Counted from the first letter of the stretch, positions 5,823 through 14,423 are shown. The stretch is 17,561 nucleotides of DNA from an uncultured Collinsella sp. (GCA_900541665.1 UQKV01000045.1:1-17561); one strand, 5' to 3'. Notes: generated by a model from the sequence alone, not told the origin. Made by a program: numbers and translations.

Positions 5823-7420
5823 TGTCCGAAACCCTCAATGCCCAGGATATCGCCAAGAAACTGCAGGAGCAGCTCACGAGCCTCTCCGCGACGGTCGATA
5901 CGCATGAGGTTTCAACGGTCGACGAGGTAGGCGACGGCATCGCGCGCGTCTCCGGCCTCAAGAGCGCCATGGCAGGCGAGCTTCTGGAGTTCAAGAGCTC
6001 CGATACCGGTGAGACCGTCTTCGGCCTTGCCCAGAACCTTGACCGTGACGAGGTCGGCGCCGTTCTGTTCGGTGCCGTCGACTCCATCAAGGAAGGCGAC
6101 GAGTGCCGCACCACTGGCCGCATTATGGATATCCCCGTGAGCCGTGCCATGCTCGGCCGCGTCGTCAATCCGCTCGGCCAGCCCATCGACGGCCTGGGCG
6201 ACATCGTCGCCACGCACCGTCGCCCCATCGAGTTCAAGGCTCCCGGCGTCATCGATCGTACCCCGGTGTGCGAGCCGGTTCAGACCGGTCTGCTCGCTAT
6301 CGACTCCATGGTGCCTATTGGCCGCGGTCAGCGTGAGCTCATCATCGGCGACCGTAAGACCGGTAAGACCGCCATCGCCATCGACGCTATCCTCAACCAG
6401 CGCGGCAAGGGCATGGTCTGCATCTATGTCGCCATCGGCCAGAAGGCCTCCACGGTTGCCAACATCCGTGAGACCCTCGCTCAGCACGGTGCGCTCGACT
6501 ACACCATCATCGTTTCGGCCACTGCTGCCGATTCCGCCCCTATGCAGTACATCGCGCCTATGGCCGGTGCCGCTATTGGCGAGTTCTTCATGTACAACGG
6601 CGAGGACGGCAAGCCCGCCAGCGAGACCAACCCCGGTGGCCACGTGCTCGTCATCTACGATGACCTGTCCAAGCAGGCCGTGGCCTACCGTCAGATGTCG
6701 CTGACGCTGCATCGTCCGCCCGGACGCGAGGCCTATCCTGGCGACATCTTCTACCTGCACTCTCGTCTGCTCGAGCGTGCCGTCAAGATGTCCAAGAAGA
6801 ACGGTTACGGCTCCATGACGGCTCTTCCGATCATCGAGACCCAGGACGGCGACGTCTCGGCCTACATTCCGACCAACGTCATTTCCATTACCGATGGTCA
6901 GATCTACCTGCAGTCCGAACTCTTCTTCCAGGGCCAGCGCCCGGCAGTCGACGTGGGCATTTCCGTGTCCCGCGTCGGTGGCGACGCGCAGACCAAGGCT
7001 ATGAAGCAGGTCGCCGGCAACCTCCGTCTGGACCTCGCTTCGTACCAGGAGCTCGCCGGCTTTACGCAGTTCGGCTCCGACCTCGACGAGGCTACTCAGA
7101 AGCAGCTGACCCATGGTGCCCGCATGACCGAGCTCCTGAAGCAGCCGCGTTACAAGCCGTTTGAGGTTGGCGAGCAGATCGTTACGCTGTTCGCTGGCAA
7201 CGAGGGCTTCCTGGATGACCTGGAGATCGCCGACGTGCTGCCTTTCCGTGCCGAGCTCATCGAGTACATGGACAATGGCTTTGGCTCGCTGCTCGACAAG
7301 GTTCGCGCCAAGAAGATCGATGATGACACCAAGGCTGAGCTCTTGCGCGTCATCGGCGACTTCAAGCAGCAGTTCATGGCCAAGCACCATTCGGATGTTT
7401 CTGGATCAGAGGAGAACTAA
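5822..7420 (+). CDS. atpA: F1Fo ATP synthase subunit alpha
   Basis: Non-catalytic nucleotide-binding subunit of the F1 head. The 532 residues are longer than the common 500-515. The P-loop is GDRKTGKT (176-183), the Walker B-type strand VLVIYDDL (275-282) is followed by SKQAVAYR, and the conserved RPPGREAYPGD and VGISVSRVGGDAQ segments are intact, the latter with the arginine that reaches into the catalytic site. An extra stretch of about 12 residues (261-273, GEDGKPASETNPGG) sits just before the Walker B strand; relatives go almost directly from FMYNG to HVLIVYDD. GGAGGTG at 5808-5814 gives a strong ribosome binding site. atpG follows after 5 bases. Confidence 0.97.
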   Translation: MSETLNAQDIAKKLQEQLTSLSATVDTHEVSTVDEVGDGIARVSGLKSAMAGELLEFKSSDTGETVFGLAQNLDRDEVGAVLFGAVDSIKEGDECRTTGRIMDIPVSRAMLGRVVNPLGQPIDGLGDIVATHRRPIEFKAPGVIDRTPVCEPVQTGLLAIDSMVPIGRGQRELIIGDRKTGKTAIAIDAILNQRGKGMVCIYVAIGQKASTVANIRETLAQHGALDYTIIVSATAADSAPMQYIAPMAGAAIGEFFMYNGEDGKPASETNPGGHVLVIYDDLSKQAVAYRQMSLTLHRPPGREAYPGDIFYLHSRLLERAVKMSKKNGYGSMTALPIIETQDGDVSAYIPTNVISITDGQIYLQSELFFQGQRPAVDVGISVSRVGGDAQTKAMKQVAGNLRLDLASYQELAGFTQFGSDLDEATQKQLTHGARMTELLKQPRYKPFEVGEQIVTLFAGNEGFLDDLEIADVLPFRAELIEYMDNGFGSLLDKVRAKKIDDDTKAELLRVIGDFKQQFMAKHHSDVSGSEEN

Positions 7421-7425
7421 GCCCC

Positions 7426-8334
7426 ATGGCCAACCTTCGCGACATTAAGAAGCGAATCTCCTCGGTTACCACGACCAAGCAGATCACGCGCACGATGGAG
7501 ATGGTCTCTACGGCCAAGATCCGTCGTGCCCTCGATCGCTCCAAGCAGGCCGAGCCCTATAAGGAGGCGCTGACCGACGTCATGTTGACGGTCGCCGGCG
7601 ACGCCTCCTGTTCGGGCACCGATCCCATGCTGCAGAAGCATGAGAGCGTCAAGCATGGCCTGATTGTCGTTATTGCCTCGGACCGCGGCCTTGCCGGCGG
7701 TTTCAATACGACGGTGGAGCGCACGGCCGAAAAGCTCGCCGCTTCTTGGGCGAACGACGGCATCGAGTGCGAGATCATCGCGTGCGGGCGTAAGCCGGCC
7801 ACGTATTTCCGCGACCGCGCAAACGTCATCATGCACTTTGAGGGCAACTCCTCTGAGCCCGATTTCAATCAGGCCCGCATGATCTCCTCTCATATCTGCG
7901 ATGCGTATCGTGCCGGTGAGCTTGACCGTGTCGAGCTTGTCTACCACCACGCCAAGAACCGCGTGGATCAGGAGCTTCGCGTCGAGCATCTGTTGCCGCT
8001 CGACCCCGAGATGATCGCTATGGCCCACGGTCCGCGTAAGAACGAGACCGACGCCCCTAAGCGCATCTCGTCCACGTTCGAGTTCGTGCCCTCTCCCGAG
8101 CATGTTCTCGGCAAGCTTGTGCCGTCTTATATCCTGACGGTCATCTACCAGGCCCTGATCGATTCGGCGGCTGCCGAGCAGGGTGCACGCCGCAAGGCCA
8201 TGCACTCCGCGACGGAAAACGCCACCGCGATCATCTCGACCCTTACCCGCACGTATAGTCGCGTGCGCCAGGCTTCGATCACGACCGAGATTAACGAGAT
8301 CGTCGGCGGAGCCTCAGCATTGGAGGAACAGTAA
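7426..8334 (+). CDS. atpG: F1Fo ATP synthase subunit gamma
   Basis: Central rotating shaft of F1. At 302 residues it is slightly longer than the usual 285-295. The N-terminal helix NLRDIKKRISSVTTTKQITRT and the C-terminal helix containing TTEINEIVGGASAL are the family signatures and form the coiled coil inside the head. SDRGLAGGFN (near 85) is also conserved. AGAGGAG lies 11 bases before the ATG, inside the end of atpA. The stop codon overlaps the atpD start by one base (TAATG), so the pair is probably translationally coupled. Confidence 0.96.
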   Translation: MANLRDIKKRISSVTTTKQITRTMEMVSTAKIRRALDRSKQAEPYKEALTDVMLTVAGDASCSGTDPMLQKHESVKHGLIVVIASDRGLAGGFNTTVERTAEKLAASWANDGIECEIIACGRKPATYFRDRANVIMHFEGNSSEPDFNQARMISSHICDAYRAGELDRVELVYHHAKNRVDQELRVEHLLPLDPEMIAMAHGPRKNETDAPKRISSTFEFVPSPEHVLGKLVPSYILTVIYQALIDSAAAEQGARRKAMHSATENATAIISTLTRTYSRVRQASITTEINEIVGGASALEEQ

Positions 8335-9788
8335 TGGCTAATAACACCGTAAAGCTTGCGGTCGAGGAAGCCACCAAGAAGACGACTGCCGGTGATGGTC
8401 GCATCGTGCGAATCATCGGCCCTGTCGTCGACGTCAAGTTTGACGGCGCGGTGCCCCCGATCTACAACGCGCTCACGGTCGAGGCCGAGACCCCGATCGG
8501 TCATCTGAGCACGATCCTCGAGGTCGAGAGCCAGCTTCCGGGCGGCGTCGTCCGCACGGTCGCCATGTCCTCGACCGACGGCCTGCAGCGCGGCCTCATC
8601 GCCACCGATACCGGTGAGCCCATGAAAATGCCCGTTGGCCCCAAGACGCTCGGCCGTATTTGGAACGTCATGGGCAAGCCCGTCGACGGCAAGCCCATGC
8701 CCGAGGTGGAGGAGTTCTACCCCATCCACCATGCAGCGCCCCGTTTCGACGAGCTCACCACCAAGACCGAGATCTTCGAGACCGGCATCAAGGCCGTCGA
8801 CCTGCTCGAGCCCTACATCCGCGGCGGCAAGACAGGTCTGTTCGGTGGCGCCGGCGTCGGCAAGACCGTTCTGATTCAGGAGCTCATCAACAACCTCGCC
8901 CAGGAGCACGGCGGCACCTCGGTGTTCACCGGCGTCGGCGAGCGTACCCGCGAGGGCACCGACCTGTTCCTCGAGATGAGCGAGTCTGGCGTTATCGACA
9001 AGACCTGCTTGGTCTACGGTCAGATGAACGAGCCGCCCGGAGCGCGTCTGCGCATCGGTCTGGCCGGCCTTACCACCGCTGAGTATTTCCGTGATCGTGG
9101 CCAGGACGTTCTGCTGTTCATCGACAACATCTTCCGCTTCTCCCAGGCAGGTTCCGAGGTTTCCGCACTGCTGGGCCGTATGCCGTCCGCCGTTGGTTAC
9201 CAGCCCACGCTGGCAACCGAGATGGGCGACCTCCAGGAGCGCATTACCTCGACCAAGACGGGCTCCATTACCTCCGTCCAGGCTGTCTACGTCCCCGCAG
9301 ACGACCTGACCGACCCGGCGCCTGCCACGACGTTTACTCACCTCGATGCCACCACGGTTCTTTCGCGTAGCATTTCGTCGCTCGGCCTGTTCCCGGCTAT
9401 CGACCCGCTCGCGTCTTCCTCCGACGCTCTCGATCCCTCGATCGTCGGCGAGGAGCACTACCGTGTCGCTGTCAAGGTCCAGGAGCTCCTGCAGGAGTAC
9501 TCCGACCTTCAGGACATCATCGCAATTCTGGGTATGGACGAGCTGTCCGAGGAGCAGCGCCTTACGGTCAACCGTGCCCGTAAGATTCAGCAGTTCCTCT
9601 CGCAGTCCTTCCACGTCGCCGAGAAGTTCACCGGCAACCCCGGTGTCTACGTCCGCGTCGAGGATACCGTCCGCTCTTTTGCCGAGATTGTCGACGGCAA
9701 GGCCGATGACCTGCCCGAGCAGGCTTTCCGCTATGCTTCCACGATTGAGGACGTGCGCGAGCGCGCCCGCAAGATGGGGGAGAAGTAG
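8334..9788 (+). CDS. atpD: F1Fo ATP synthase subunit beta (catalytic)
   Basis: Carries the three catalytic sites of the ATP synthase. The product has 484 residues. P-loop GGAGVGKT is at 171-178, the catalytic glutamate is E203 in GVGERTREGTD, and LLFIDNIFRFSQAGSEVSALLGRMPSAVGYQPTLA is preserved, as is the DELSEEQ region. About 20 residues precede the usual beginning (DGRIVRIIGPVVDVKF starts at 21), a modest N-terminal extension. GGAGG at 8322-8326 lies 7 bases upstream of the ATG. Nothing suggests impaired catalysis. atpC follows after 3 bases. Confidence 0.98.
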   Translation: MANNTVKLAVEEATKKTTAGDGRIVRIIGPVVDVKFDGAVPPIYNALTVEAETPIGHLSTILEVESQLPGGVVRTVAMSSTDGLQRGLIATDTGEPMKMPVGPKTLGRIWNVMGKPVDGKPMPEVEEFYPIHHAAPRFDELTTKTEIFETGIKAVDLLEPYIRGGKTGLFGGAGVGKTVLIQELINNLAQEHGGTSVFTGVGERTREGTDLFLEMSESGVIDKTCLVYGQMNEPPGARLRIGLAGLTTAEYFRDRGQDVLLFIDNIFRFSQAGSEVSALLGRMPSAVGYQPTLATEMGDLQERITSTKTGSITSVQAVYVPADDLTDPAPATTFTHLDATTVLSRSISSLGLFPAIDPLASSSDALDPSIVGEEHYRVAVKVQELLQEYSDLQDIIAILGMDELSEEQRLTVNRARKIQQFLSQSFHVAEKFTGNPGVYVRVEDTVRSFAEIVDGKADDLPEQAFRYASTIEDVRERARKMGEK

Positions 9789-9791
9789 GTT

Positions 9792-10184
9792 ATGCGTATC
9801 CGCATCGTGTGCCCCGTGAGCTGCGCCTATGAGGGCGACGCTGCGTTTGTGTCGATTCCGTCCACGGATGGCGAGTTTGGCGTTCTGCCTGCTCACTCCA
9901 GCGAGATCTGCACGATCGACCGCGGTTACGTTCGCGTTTCCGATAAGGCCATGGGCACTGTCGACCACACGTTTGCCGTGGCCGGCGGCTATGCCCAGGT
10001 TGCGGACGATGTCGTGACCGTTCTCGCCGAGCGCGCTTGCGATTTGGCGACCGTCGATGCCGACAAGCTTAAAGCTGATATTCAAGGTTTTGAAGAGAAG
10101 CTGGGTAATTTGTCGGAGGATGATGCACGCCGCGCCTACCTCTATAATGAAATCGCATGGTGTAAGCTCAAGCTTGCCCAATAG
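9792..10184 (+). CDS. atpC: F1Fo ATP synthase subunit epsilon
   Basis: Rotor subunit that joins gamma to the c-ring and can inhibit ATP hydrolysis. The 130-residue product shows the beta-sandwich landmarks STDGEFGVLPAHSSEI (near 24-39) and FAVAGGYAQV (61-70), followed by a helical hairpin ending KLKLAQ. It has the normal last position in the operon, and a strong terminator follows 36 bases after its stop. The G-rich end of atpD (9775-9785) serves as the ribosome binding site. Confidence 0.95.
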   Translation: MRIRIVCPVSCAYEGDAAFVSIPSTDGEFGVLPAHSSEICTIDRGYVRVSDKAMGTVDHTFAVAGGYAQVADDVVTVLAERACDLATVDADKLKADIQGFEEKLGNLSEDDARRAYLYNEIAWCKLKLAQ

Positions 10185-10220
10185 TCAAACGATTTAGCGT
10201 TCGACCATTTGCGAACACAT

Positions 10221-10259
10221 CATGCCCGGGATGGCCCAGCCATCCCGGGCATGCTTTTT
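10221..10259 (+). terminator. Strong intrinsic terminator of the atp operon
   Basis: A perfect 14-bp stem pairs CATGCCCGGGATGG (10221-10234) with CCATCCCGGGCATG (10240-10253) around a 5-base loop, then C and five T residues. This is a textbook intrinsic terminator and the clearest one in the window. Its T-run ends only 13 bases before the murA start codon, and the murA ribosome binding site begins right after it. Confidence 0.93.
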
Positions 10260-10272
10260 GAAAGGGTAGACC

Positions 10273-11556
10273 TTGGATATTATCCGCGTTGAGGGTGGCC
10301 ACGCCATCGGAGGCTCCGTGCCCGTTTCGGGCGCCAAGAACTCCGCACTCAAACTCATGGCGGCAACGCTTCTGGCGCCGGGCAAGACGACGCTGCAGAA
10401 CGTGCCCGATATTTCCGATGTCCACGTGATGGGCAAGGTGCTCAAGGGCATGGGCGCTACGATCGATGTTCTCGACGAGCACACGCTCGAGATTGATACC
10501 TCTCAGGTCGATTCTTGGGAGGCCCCCTACGAGCTCGTTGCCAAGATGCGTGCTTCCACAGCCGTGATGGGACCCCTGCTGGGTCGCTTCCATCGCGCCA
10601 AGATCGCCATGCCGGGCGGCTGCAACCTGGGTGCTCGCAAGATCGATATGCACATTCTTGGTCTCGAGGCCCTTGGCGTTGAGTTCGATACCGCCCACGG
10701 TTACATCAACGCTAATGCGCCCCAAGGTCTGCGCGGTACCACCGTCACGCTCGAGTTCGCCAGTGTCGGTGCGACCGAGAACCTCATTATGGCATCCGTG
10801 CGCGCGAAGGGTACCACGGTTATCGACAATGCCGCCCGCGAGCCCGAGATCGTCGATCTCGCCAACATGCTCAACGAGATGGGCGCTAAGATTGTCGGCG
10901 CCGGTACGCCTGTCGTGACCATCGAGGGCGTGGAAGAGCTGCATCCCGTTACCCATCGCGTAGTGGGCGACCGCATCGAGGCCGGCACCTTTATCGTCGC
11001 CGGTGCGTTGATGGCCGACGATCGCGGTGTCGACGTCACGGGTTTTTGCCCCATTCACTTGGGCATGGTACTCAAGAAGATGGAGCTCATGGGTATCGAC
11101 TGCGAGCGCGTCGAGGATGGCGTCCATGTAAACCGTGCCGAGCGTATCAAGCCGGTCGACATCCAGACGCTTCCGTTCCCCGGCTTCCCGACGGACATGC
11201 AGGCGCAGATTATGGTGCTCTCCGCCCTTGCCGATGGTAGCTCCGTTATCACCGAGAACATCTTCGAGAATCGCTTTATGTTTGCCTCTGAGCTGGTGCG
11301 CATGGGTGCCGACATTCGTATCGAGAGCCATCATGCCATGATTCATGGCGTCAAGGGCTTCTCGGGTGCACAGGTTACCTCGCCCGATCTGCGTGGCGGA
11401 GCGGCCCTCGTCGTAGCGGGCTTGATCGCCGACGGGACGACCGAGGTTTCGGCCATCCATCACATCAAGCGCGGCTACGAGCGGTTTGTCGAAAAGCTGC
11501 AGGCGCTTGGCGCGCATGTCGAGCATGCTACCGTCCCCGATCCCGTCATCTACTAA
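10273..11556 (+). CDS. murA: UDP-N-acetylglucosamine 1-carboxyvinyltransferase
   Basis: First committed step of peptidoglycan synthesis: transfers enolpyruvate from PEP to UDP-GlcNAc in the cytoplasm. The 427 residues match the family length. Key residues are visible: K22 in SGAKNSAL, R93, the catalytic C117 in PGGCNLGAR, D308 in PTDMQAQ and R400. Because C117 is cysteine rather than the aspartate of mycobacteria, the enzyme should be open to fosfomycin attack; this is an inference from the family. The start is TTG at 10273, behind AAAGGG (10261-10266), and gives the standard N-terminus. The LCP gene follows 12 bases downstream, so the two are likely co-transcribed. An intrinsic terminator lies immediately upstream. 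Confidence 0.96.
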   Translation: MDIIRVEGGHAIGGSVPVSGAKNSALKLMAATLLAPGKTTLQNVPDISDVHVMGKVLKGMGATIDVLDEHTLEIDTSQVDSWEAPYELVAKMRASTAVMGPLLGRFHRAKIAMPGGCNLGARKIDMHILGLEALGVEFDTAHGYINANAPQGLRGTTVTLEFASVGATENLIMASVRAKGTTVIDNAAREPEIVDLANMLNEMGAKIVGAGTPVVTIEGVEELHPVTHRVVGDRIEAGTFIVAGALMADDRGVDVTGFCPIHLGMVLKKMELMGIDCERVEDGVHVNRAERIKPVDIQTLPFPGFPTDMQAQIMVLSALADGSSVITENIFENRFMFASELVRMGADIRIESHHAMIHGVKGFSGAQVTSPDLRGGAALVVAGLIADGTTEVSAIHHIKRGYERFVEKLQALGAHVEHATVPDPVIY

Positions 11557-11568
11557 TACAGGTTGCCT

Positions 11569-12804
11569 ATGTTTAATAAAAAACCCCTCGCGGATACCAC
11601 CACCCGAAGACCCTCAACTGGTGCGCAGGCCAAGATCTACAGTCGCGATAACGTGGCTCGCTATTCCGAGCGCGCTCGTCAACGTCGCCGTAGCCACACG
11701 ATTCGTCACGTCGCGCTCATTGTCGTGCTTGGCGTGCTGCTGAGTGCCACTACCGCTGCCGGCCTGTGGTTTGCCACCATTATGGGCAAGCTCGGCGATT
11801 CTAATGTCATTACCGACAATCTGCGTCGGGTTCTGGTTGACACCGATGAGGCAAAGGATCCGTTCTACGTGCTGCTTCTTGGCACCGACGGCCGTCCGGG
11901 CGAGGATACGTATCGTGCCGACTCGATTATCCTGGCACGCATCGACCCCACGCAAAAACAGGCGACGCTCATTTCCGTTCCGCGCGACACCAAGGTCGAG
12001 TACAAGGGCGAGACCATGAAGATCAACGCCTGCCATACCGTTGGCGGCGCCGAGGCCATGGTCGAGGCGGTCAACGAGCTGTGCGGTGTTCAGATTTCCC
12101 ACTATGCCGAGGTCAGCTTCGACGGTATGCAGGCGCTGATTGATTCGGTTGGCGGTATCGACATTAACGCAACCGATGATGTTGACGACCCCGAGCACCT
12201 GGATATTAAGATTACCGCTGGCCAGCAGCATATGGACGGTGCCACCGCCCTTACCTATGCCCGCTGCCGCTACACCTATGCCGACGGCGATTACACGCGC
12301 ATGCGCCACCAGCGTCAGGTGCTTGGCGCCCTTGCCAACCAGATTCTCAATAACTTCGATGCCACAAAGATCTTTGGCCTGGTTAATTCGCTGTCCGATA
12401 TGCTCGTAACCGATATGAGCGTTCAGGATATCGTGGCTACGGTCAACGCCATGCGCGGTATGGATGTCGACGGTATCTACTCGGCCAACCTGCCCTCGTA
12501 CGCCGACGACAGCACCATGATCGACGGTGTGAGCTACGTCTTTGTCTACGAGGACGAGCTCAAGGAAATGATGGAGCGCGTCGATGCCGGCAAGGATCCC
12601 AAGGGTCCCAACACCATGGGTCTTTCCGACGGTTCCAGCTCTACGATCGGTGACCTGAACAACAACACGTCTGACGACTACGCAAACGGTACCGCAACCT
12701 CATCGGTCAGCTCTGACGATTCCGATGACTCAAGCGATTCAAGCGATTCGGACTACTACGAAGAGCCCACCGGCGACGGCAACGGCTACGAAGCCAACTA
12801 CTAG
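11569..12804 (+). CDS. LytR-CpsA-Psr (LCP) family wall-polymer transferase
   Basis: LCP proteins attach secondary wall polymers (teichoic acids, capsule or glycan) to peptidoglycan from lipid-linked precursors, outside the membrane. The 411-residue protein has a basic cytoplasmic head (1-46, rich in Arg), one membrane helix (about 48-70) and an extracellular LCP domain (about 97-265). Conserved stretches are LLLGTDGRPGEDTYRADSI (D107, R116, D118), ISVPRDT (R139), KINACHTVGG and ALTYARCRYTYADGDYTRMR with its arginines. The tail from about 355 is low-complexity Asn/Ser/Asp (SSDDSDDSSDSSDSD) and probably disordered. ACAGG six bases upstream favours the ATG at 11569 over the TTG at 11563. The polymer it acts on cannot be told from the sequence. 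Confidence 0.9.
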   Translation: MFNKKPLADTTTRRPSTGAQAKIYSRDNVARYSERARQRRRSHTIRHVALIVVLGVLLSATTAAGLWFATIMGKLGDSNVITDNLRRVLVDTDEAKDPFYVLLLGTDGRPGEDTYRADSIILARIDPTQKQATLISVPRDTKVEYKGETMKINACHTVGGAEAMVEAVNELCGVQISHYAEVSFDGMQALIDSVGGIDINATDDVDDPEHLDIKITAGQQHMDGATALTYARCRYTYADGDYTRMRHQRQVLGALANQILNNFDATKIFGLVNSLSDMLVTDMSVQDIVATVNAMRGMDVDGIYSANLPSYADDSTMIDGVSYVFVYEDELKEMMERVDAGKDPKGPNTMGLSDGSSSTIGDLNNNTSDDYANGTATSSVSSDDSDDSSDSSDSDYYEEPTGDGNGYEANY

Positions 12805-12805
12805 A

Positions 12806-12833
12806 GTTACGGCGTTTTACCAAACGCCGTAAC
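12806..12833. terminator. Perfect hairpin after the LCP gene
   Basis: GTTACGGCGTTT (12806-12817) pairs with AAACGCCGTAAC (12822-12833) around a TACC loop, starting 2 bases after the LCP stop codon. No T-run follows, so it may protect the mRNA end or work together with the next hairpin rather than terminate alone. Confidence 0.6.
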
Positions 12834-12881
12834 GACTCGACGCTGCGCGGGCCGCATTTGGACAATCTGACGTTCAACTTC

Positions 12882-12916
12882 AAGGGCGCGACCAGAAGGT
12901 CAGCGCCCTTTCGTTT
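12882..12916 (+). terminator. Likely intrinsic terminator downstream of the LCP gene
   Basis: AAGGGCGC-GACC (12882-12893) pairs with GGTC-a-GCGCCCTT (12898-12910), a 12-bp stem with a single bulged A and an AGAA loop. It is followed by TCGTTT, an interrupted T-run. It lies in the right place to end the murA-LCP transcript. Confidence 0.65.
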
Positions 12917-13072
12917 CACGTCACCTTGTCTCAAATGCGACCCGCTCGCTGTCGTTGCCAAAACATCGGCGTTGCCGGAACACTTGGCACTTGGGGACGT
13001 TCTTTTTGCCGGCAGTTTGGGACACTCCTTGCGTTAAGAGGCTGGCGTGCGTCAACCTATTCTCGTTGCAGT

Positions 13073-13107
13073 AAAAAAATCGCCCCGTTCTTGGTTGAGG
13101 ACGGGGC
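13073..13107 (-). terminator. Intrinsic terminator of pepT
   Basis: Read on the minus strand, GCCCCGTCC (13107-13099) pairs with GAACGGGGC (13090-13082) with one G-U pair around an 8-base loop. The sequence then runs through GA into a tract of seven T residues (13079-13073). It begins about 30 bases past the pepT stop codon. Good stem and T-run make this a confident call. Confidence 0.85.
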
Positions 13108-13137
13108 AATTCGTCTTTTGGACTTGTGCAGCCAGGC

Positions 13138-14385
13138 TTATGCAAAGCGGGCGACGAGCTCCTGGAGCACGTCGGTCATCTTGACGAGCGAACTGACCGG
13201 GACGAACTCGTTGACGCCGTGGTAGCAATAGCCGCCGGTGGAAAGGTTGGGGCAGGGCAGACCGCGGAACGACAGCTGAGCGCCGTCGGTGCCGCCGCGA
13301 ATCGGCAGCACTTGGGGCTCAACGCCGCAGGCAAGGTAGGCTTCCTTGGCAACATCAATAAGCTCGGGATAGTCACGAACGATCTCGGCCATATTTCGAT
13401 ACTGCTGCCTAATCTCGACCGTCACGCGCTCCTCACCCAGACGCTGGTTGAGCATCGAGGCGGCGGCATCAATAAGGTCGAGTTTCTGCTGGAACTTGGC
13501 GGCGTCATGGTCGCGGACGATATAGCGCGCTGTGGCGTGATCGACGGTCGCAGATACACCCTCAAGGTGATAAAAGCCCTCGTAGCCTTCCGTATACTCC
13601 GGGCGCTGCACGTAGGGGAGCAACGCGTTGAAGTCGCAGAACAGATTGCCTGCGTTGATCATACGGCCCTTGGCGTCGCCCGGGTGGATGGACTGGCCCT
13701 CAAAGCGGACGGTCGCCTCGGCGGCGTTAAAGCACTCCCACTCCAGCTCGCCGATGGGGCCGCCGTCGACCGTGTAGGCGTACTTGCAGCCAAAGGTATC
13801 GATATCCAACAGCTCGGCTCCGTGACCGATCTCCTCGTCAGGGCAGAAGCAAATGCCGAGTGCGGGATGGGGCAGGGAGGGATCCTGAGCGATACGCGCG
13901 ACAAGCGACATGATCTCGGCGACGCCTGCCTTGTCGTCCGCGCCCAGCAGCGTGGTGCCATCGCTGCAGACCAGGTCCTCACCCGCGAGGTCGTTCAGGG
14001 CGGGAAGCTTGGCGGTGCTCATGGCAACGGGCTTACCGTCAACCGTGCCGCAGACCAGGTCGCCGCCTTCGTAGTGTACGATGTGCGGCTTCACGCCGGC
14101 ACCCGGTGCAACTTCGGTGGTGTCGAGATGGGCGATCAGGCCCAGGGCGGGCTTGTCCTCAGCGCCCGCACTTGCGGGGATATGCGCGCAGACATAGGCG
14201 TGCTCGGTCACGTGGGCATCTTTCGCACCAAGCTCGCGCAGCTCTTCAGCCAGCACGTTGGCAAGGTCAAACTGAACGGCGCTCGAGGGTACCTGGTCAC
14301 AGTTTGCATCCTCGGACTGCGTGTTGATCTGGACGTAGCGCAAAAAGCGTTCGAGGACATCGGGGCTCGTGGTGGTGTTTTCCAT
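13138..14385 (-). CDS. pepT: Peptidase T (M20 family tripeptide aminopeptidase)
   Basis: Cytoplasmic di-zinc aminopeptidase that removes the N-terminal residue from tripeptides. The 415-residue product matches the family (about 410). The metal and catalytic residues are in place: H86 and D88 in AHLDTTE, D150 in LLGADDKAG, the E184-E185 pair in CPDEEIGHG, D207 in TVDGGPIGELEW and H389 in YCYHGVNEF. The substrate-side RGGTDGAQLSFRGLPCPNLSTGG block is also present. I start at the ATG at 14385: GGAG lies 8 bases upstream and the protein then begins MENTTTSPDVLERFLRYVQI like its relatives. A frame open to 14481 adds an unlikely 32-residue leader running through the promoter region. It diverges from a DtxR-like regulator gene that may control it. 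Confidence 0.95.
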   Translation of the reverse strand: MENTTTSPDVLERFLRYVQINTQSEDANCDQVPSSAVQFDLANVLAEELRELGAKDAHVTEHAYVCAHIPASAGAEDKPALGLIAHLDTTEVAPGAGVKPHIVHYEGGDLVCGTVDGKPVAMSTAKLPALNDLAGEDLVCSDGTTLLGADDKAGVAEIMSLVARIAQDPSLPHPALGICFCPDEEIGHGAELLDIDTFGCKYAYTVDGGPIGELEWECFNAAEATVRFEGQSIHPGDAKGRMINAGNLFCDFNALLPYVQRPEYTEGYEGFYHLEGVSATVDHATARYIVRDHDAAKFQQKLDLIDAAASMLNQRLGEERVTVEIRQQYRNMAEIVRDYPELIDVAKEAYLACGVEPQVLPIRGGTDGAQLSFRGLPCPNLSTGGYCYHGVNEFVPVSSLVKMTDVLQELVARFA

Positions 14386-14423
14386 AAAGACCGCTCCAAT
14401 CTTGGTCGTCGTGTGCAACAAGA

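Larger units (their letters stand above)
12805..13137. other. Convergent intergenic region between the LCP gene and pepT
   Basis: These 333 bases separate two 3' ends and show no credible gene. From the left they hold a 12-bp hairpin, a second hairpin with a partial T-run, a stretch with related TTGGGGAC and TTTGGGAC motifs (about 12980-13030) and the pepT terminator on the minus strand. Short open frames on both strands lack ribosome binding sites and recognisable motifs. Confidence 0.7.

Noticed and set aside
6347..6370. GDRKTGKT in place of GDRQTGKT in the alpha subunit P-loop
   Set aside because: I recall the same Gln-to-Lys change in lactobacillar alpha subunits, so it is a known variant rather than a special feature.
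5912..7390. Long antisense open frame opposite atpA
   Set aside because: Low-complexity Val/Asp/Gly/Leu composition and exact overlap with a certain gene mark it as a shadow.
10143..10148. Perfect TATAAT inside the end of atpC as a murA promoter
   Set aside because: No -35-like hexamer lies 16-18 bases upstream, and the bases are explained by Leu-Tyr-Asn codons. Any such transcript would also have to cross the terminator at 10221-10259.
8145..10181. Very long antisense open frame spanning atpG to atpC
   Set aside because: Although about 680 codons, it crosses three well-supported genes and has the same repetitive shadow composition. No ribosome binding site or domain was seen.
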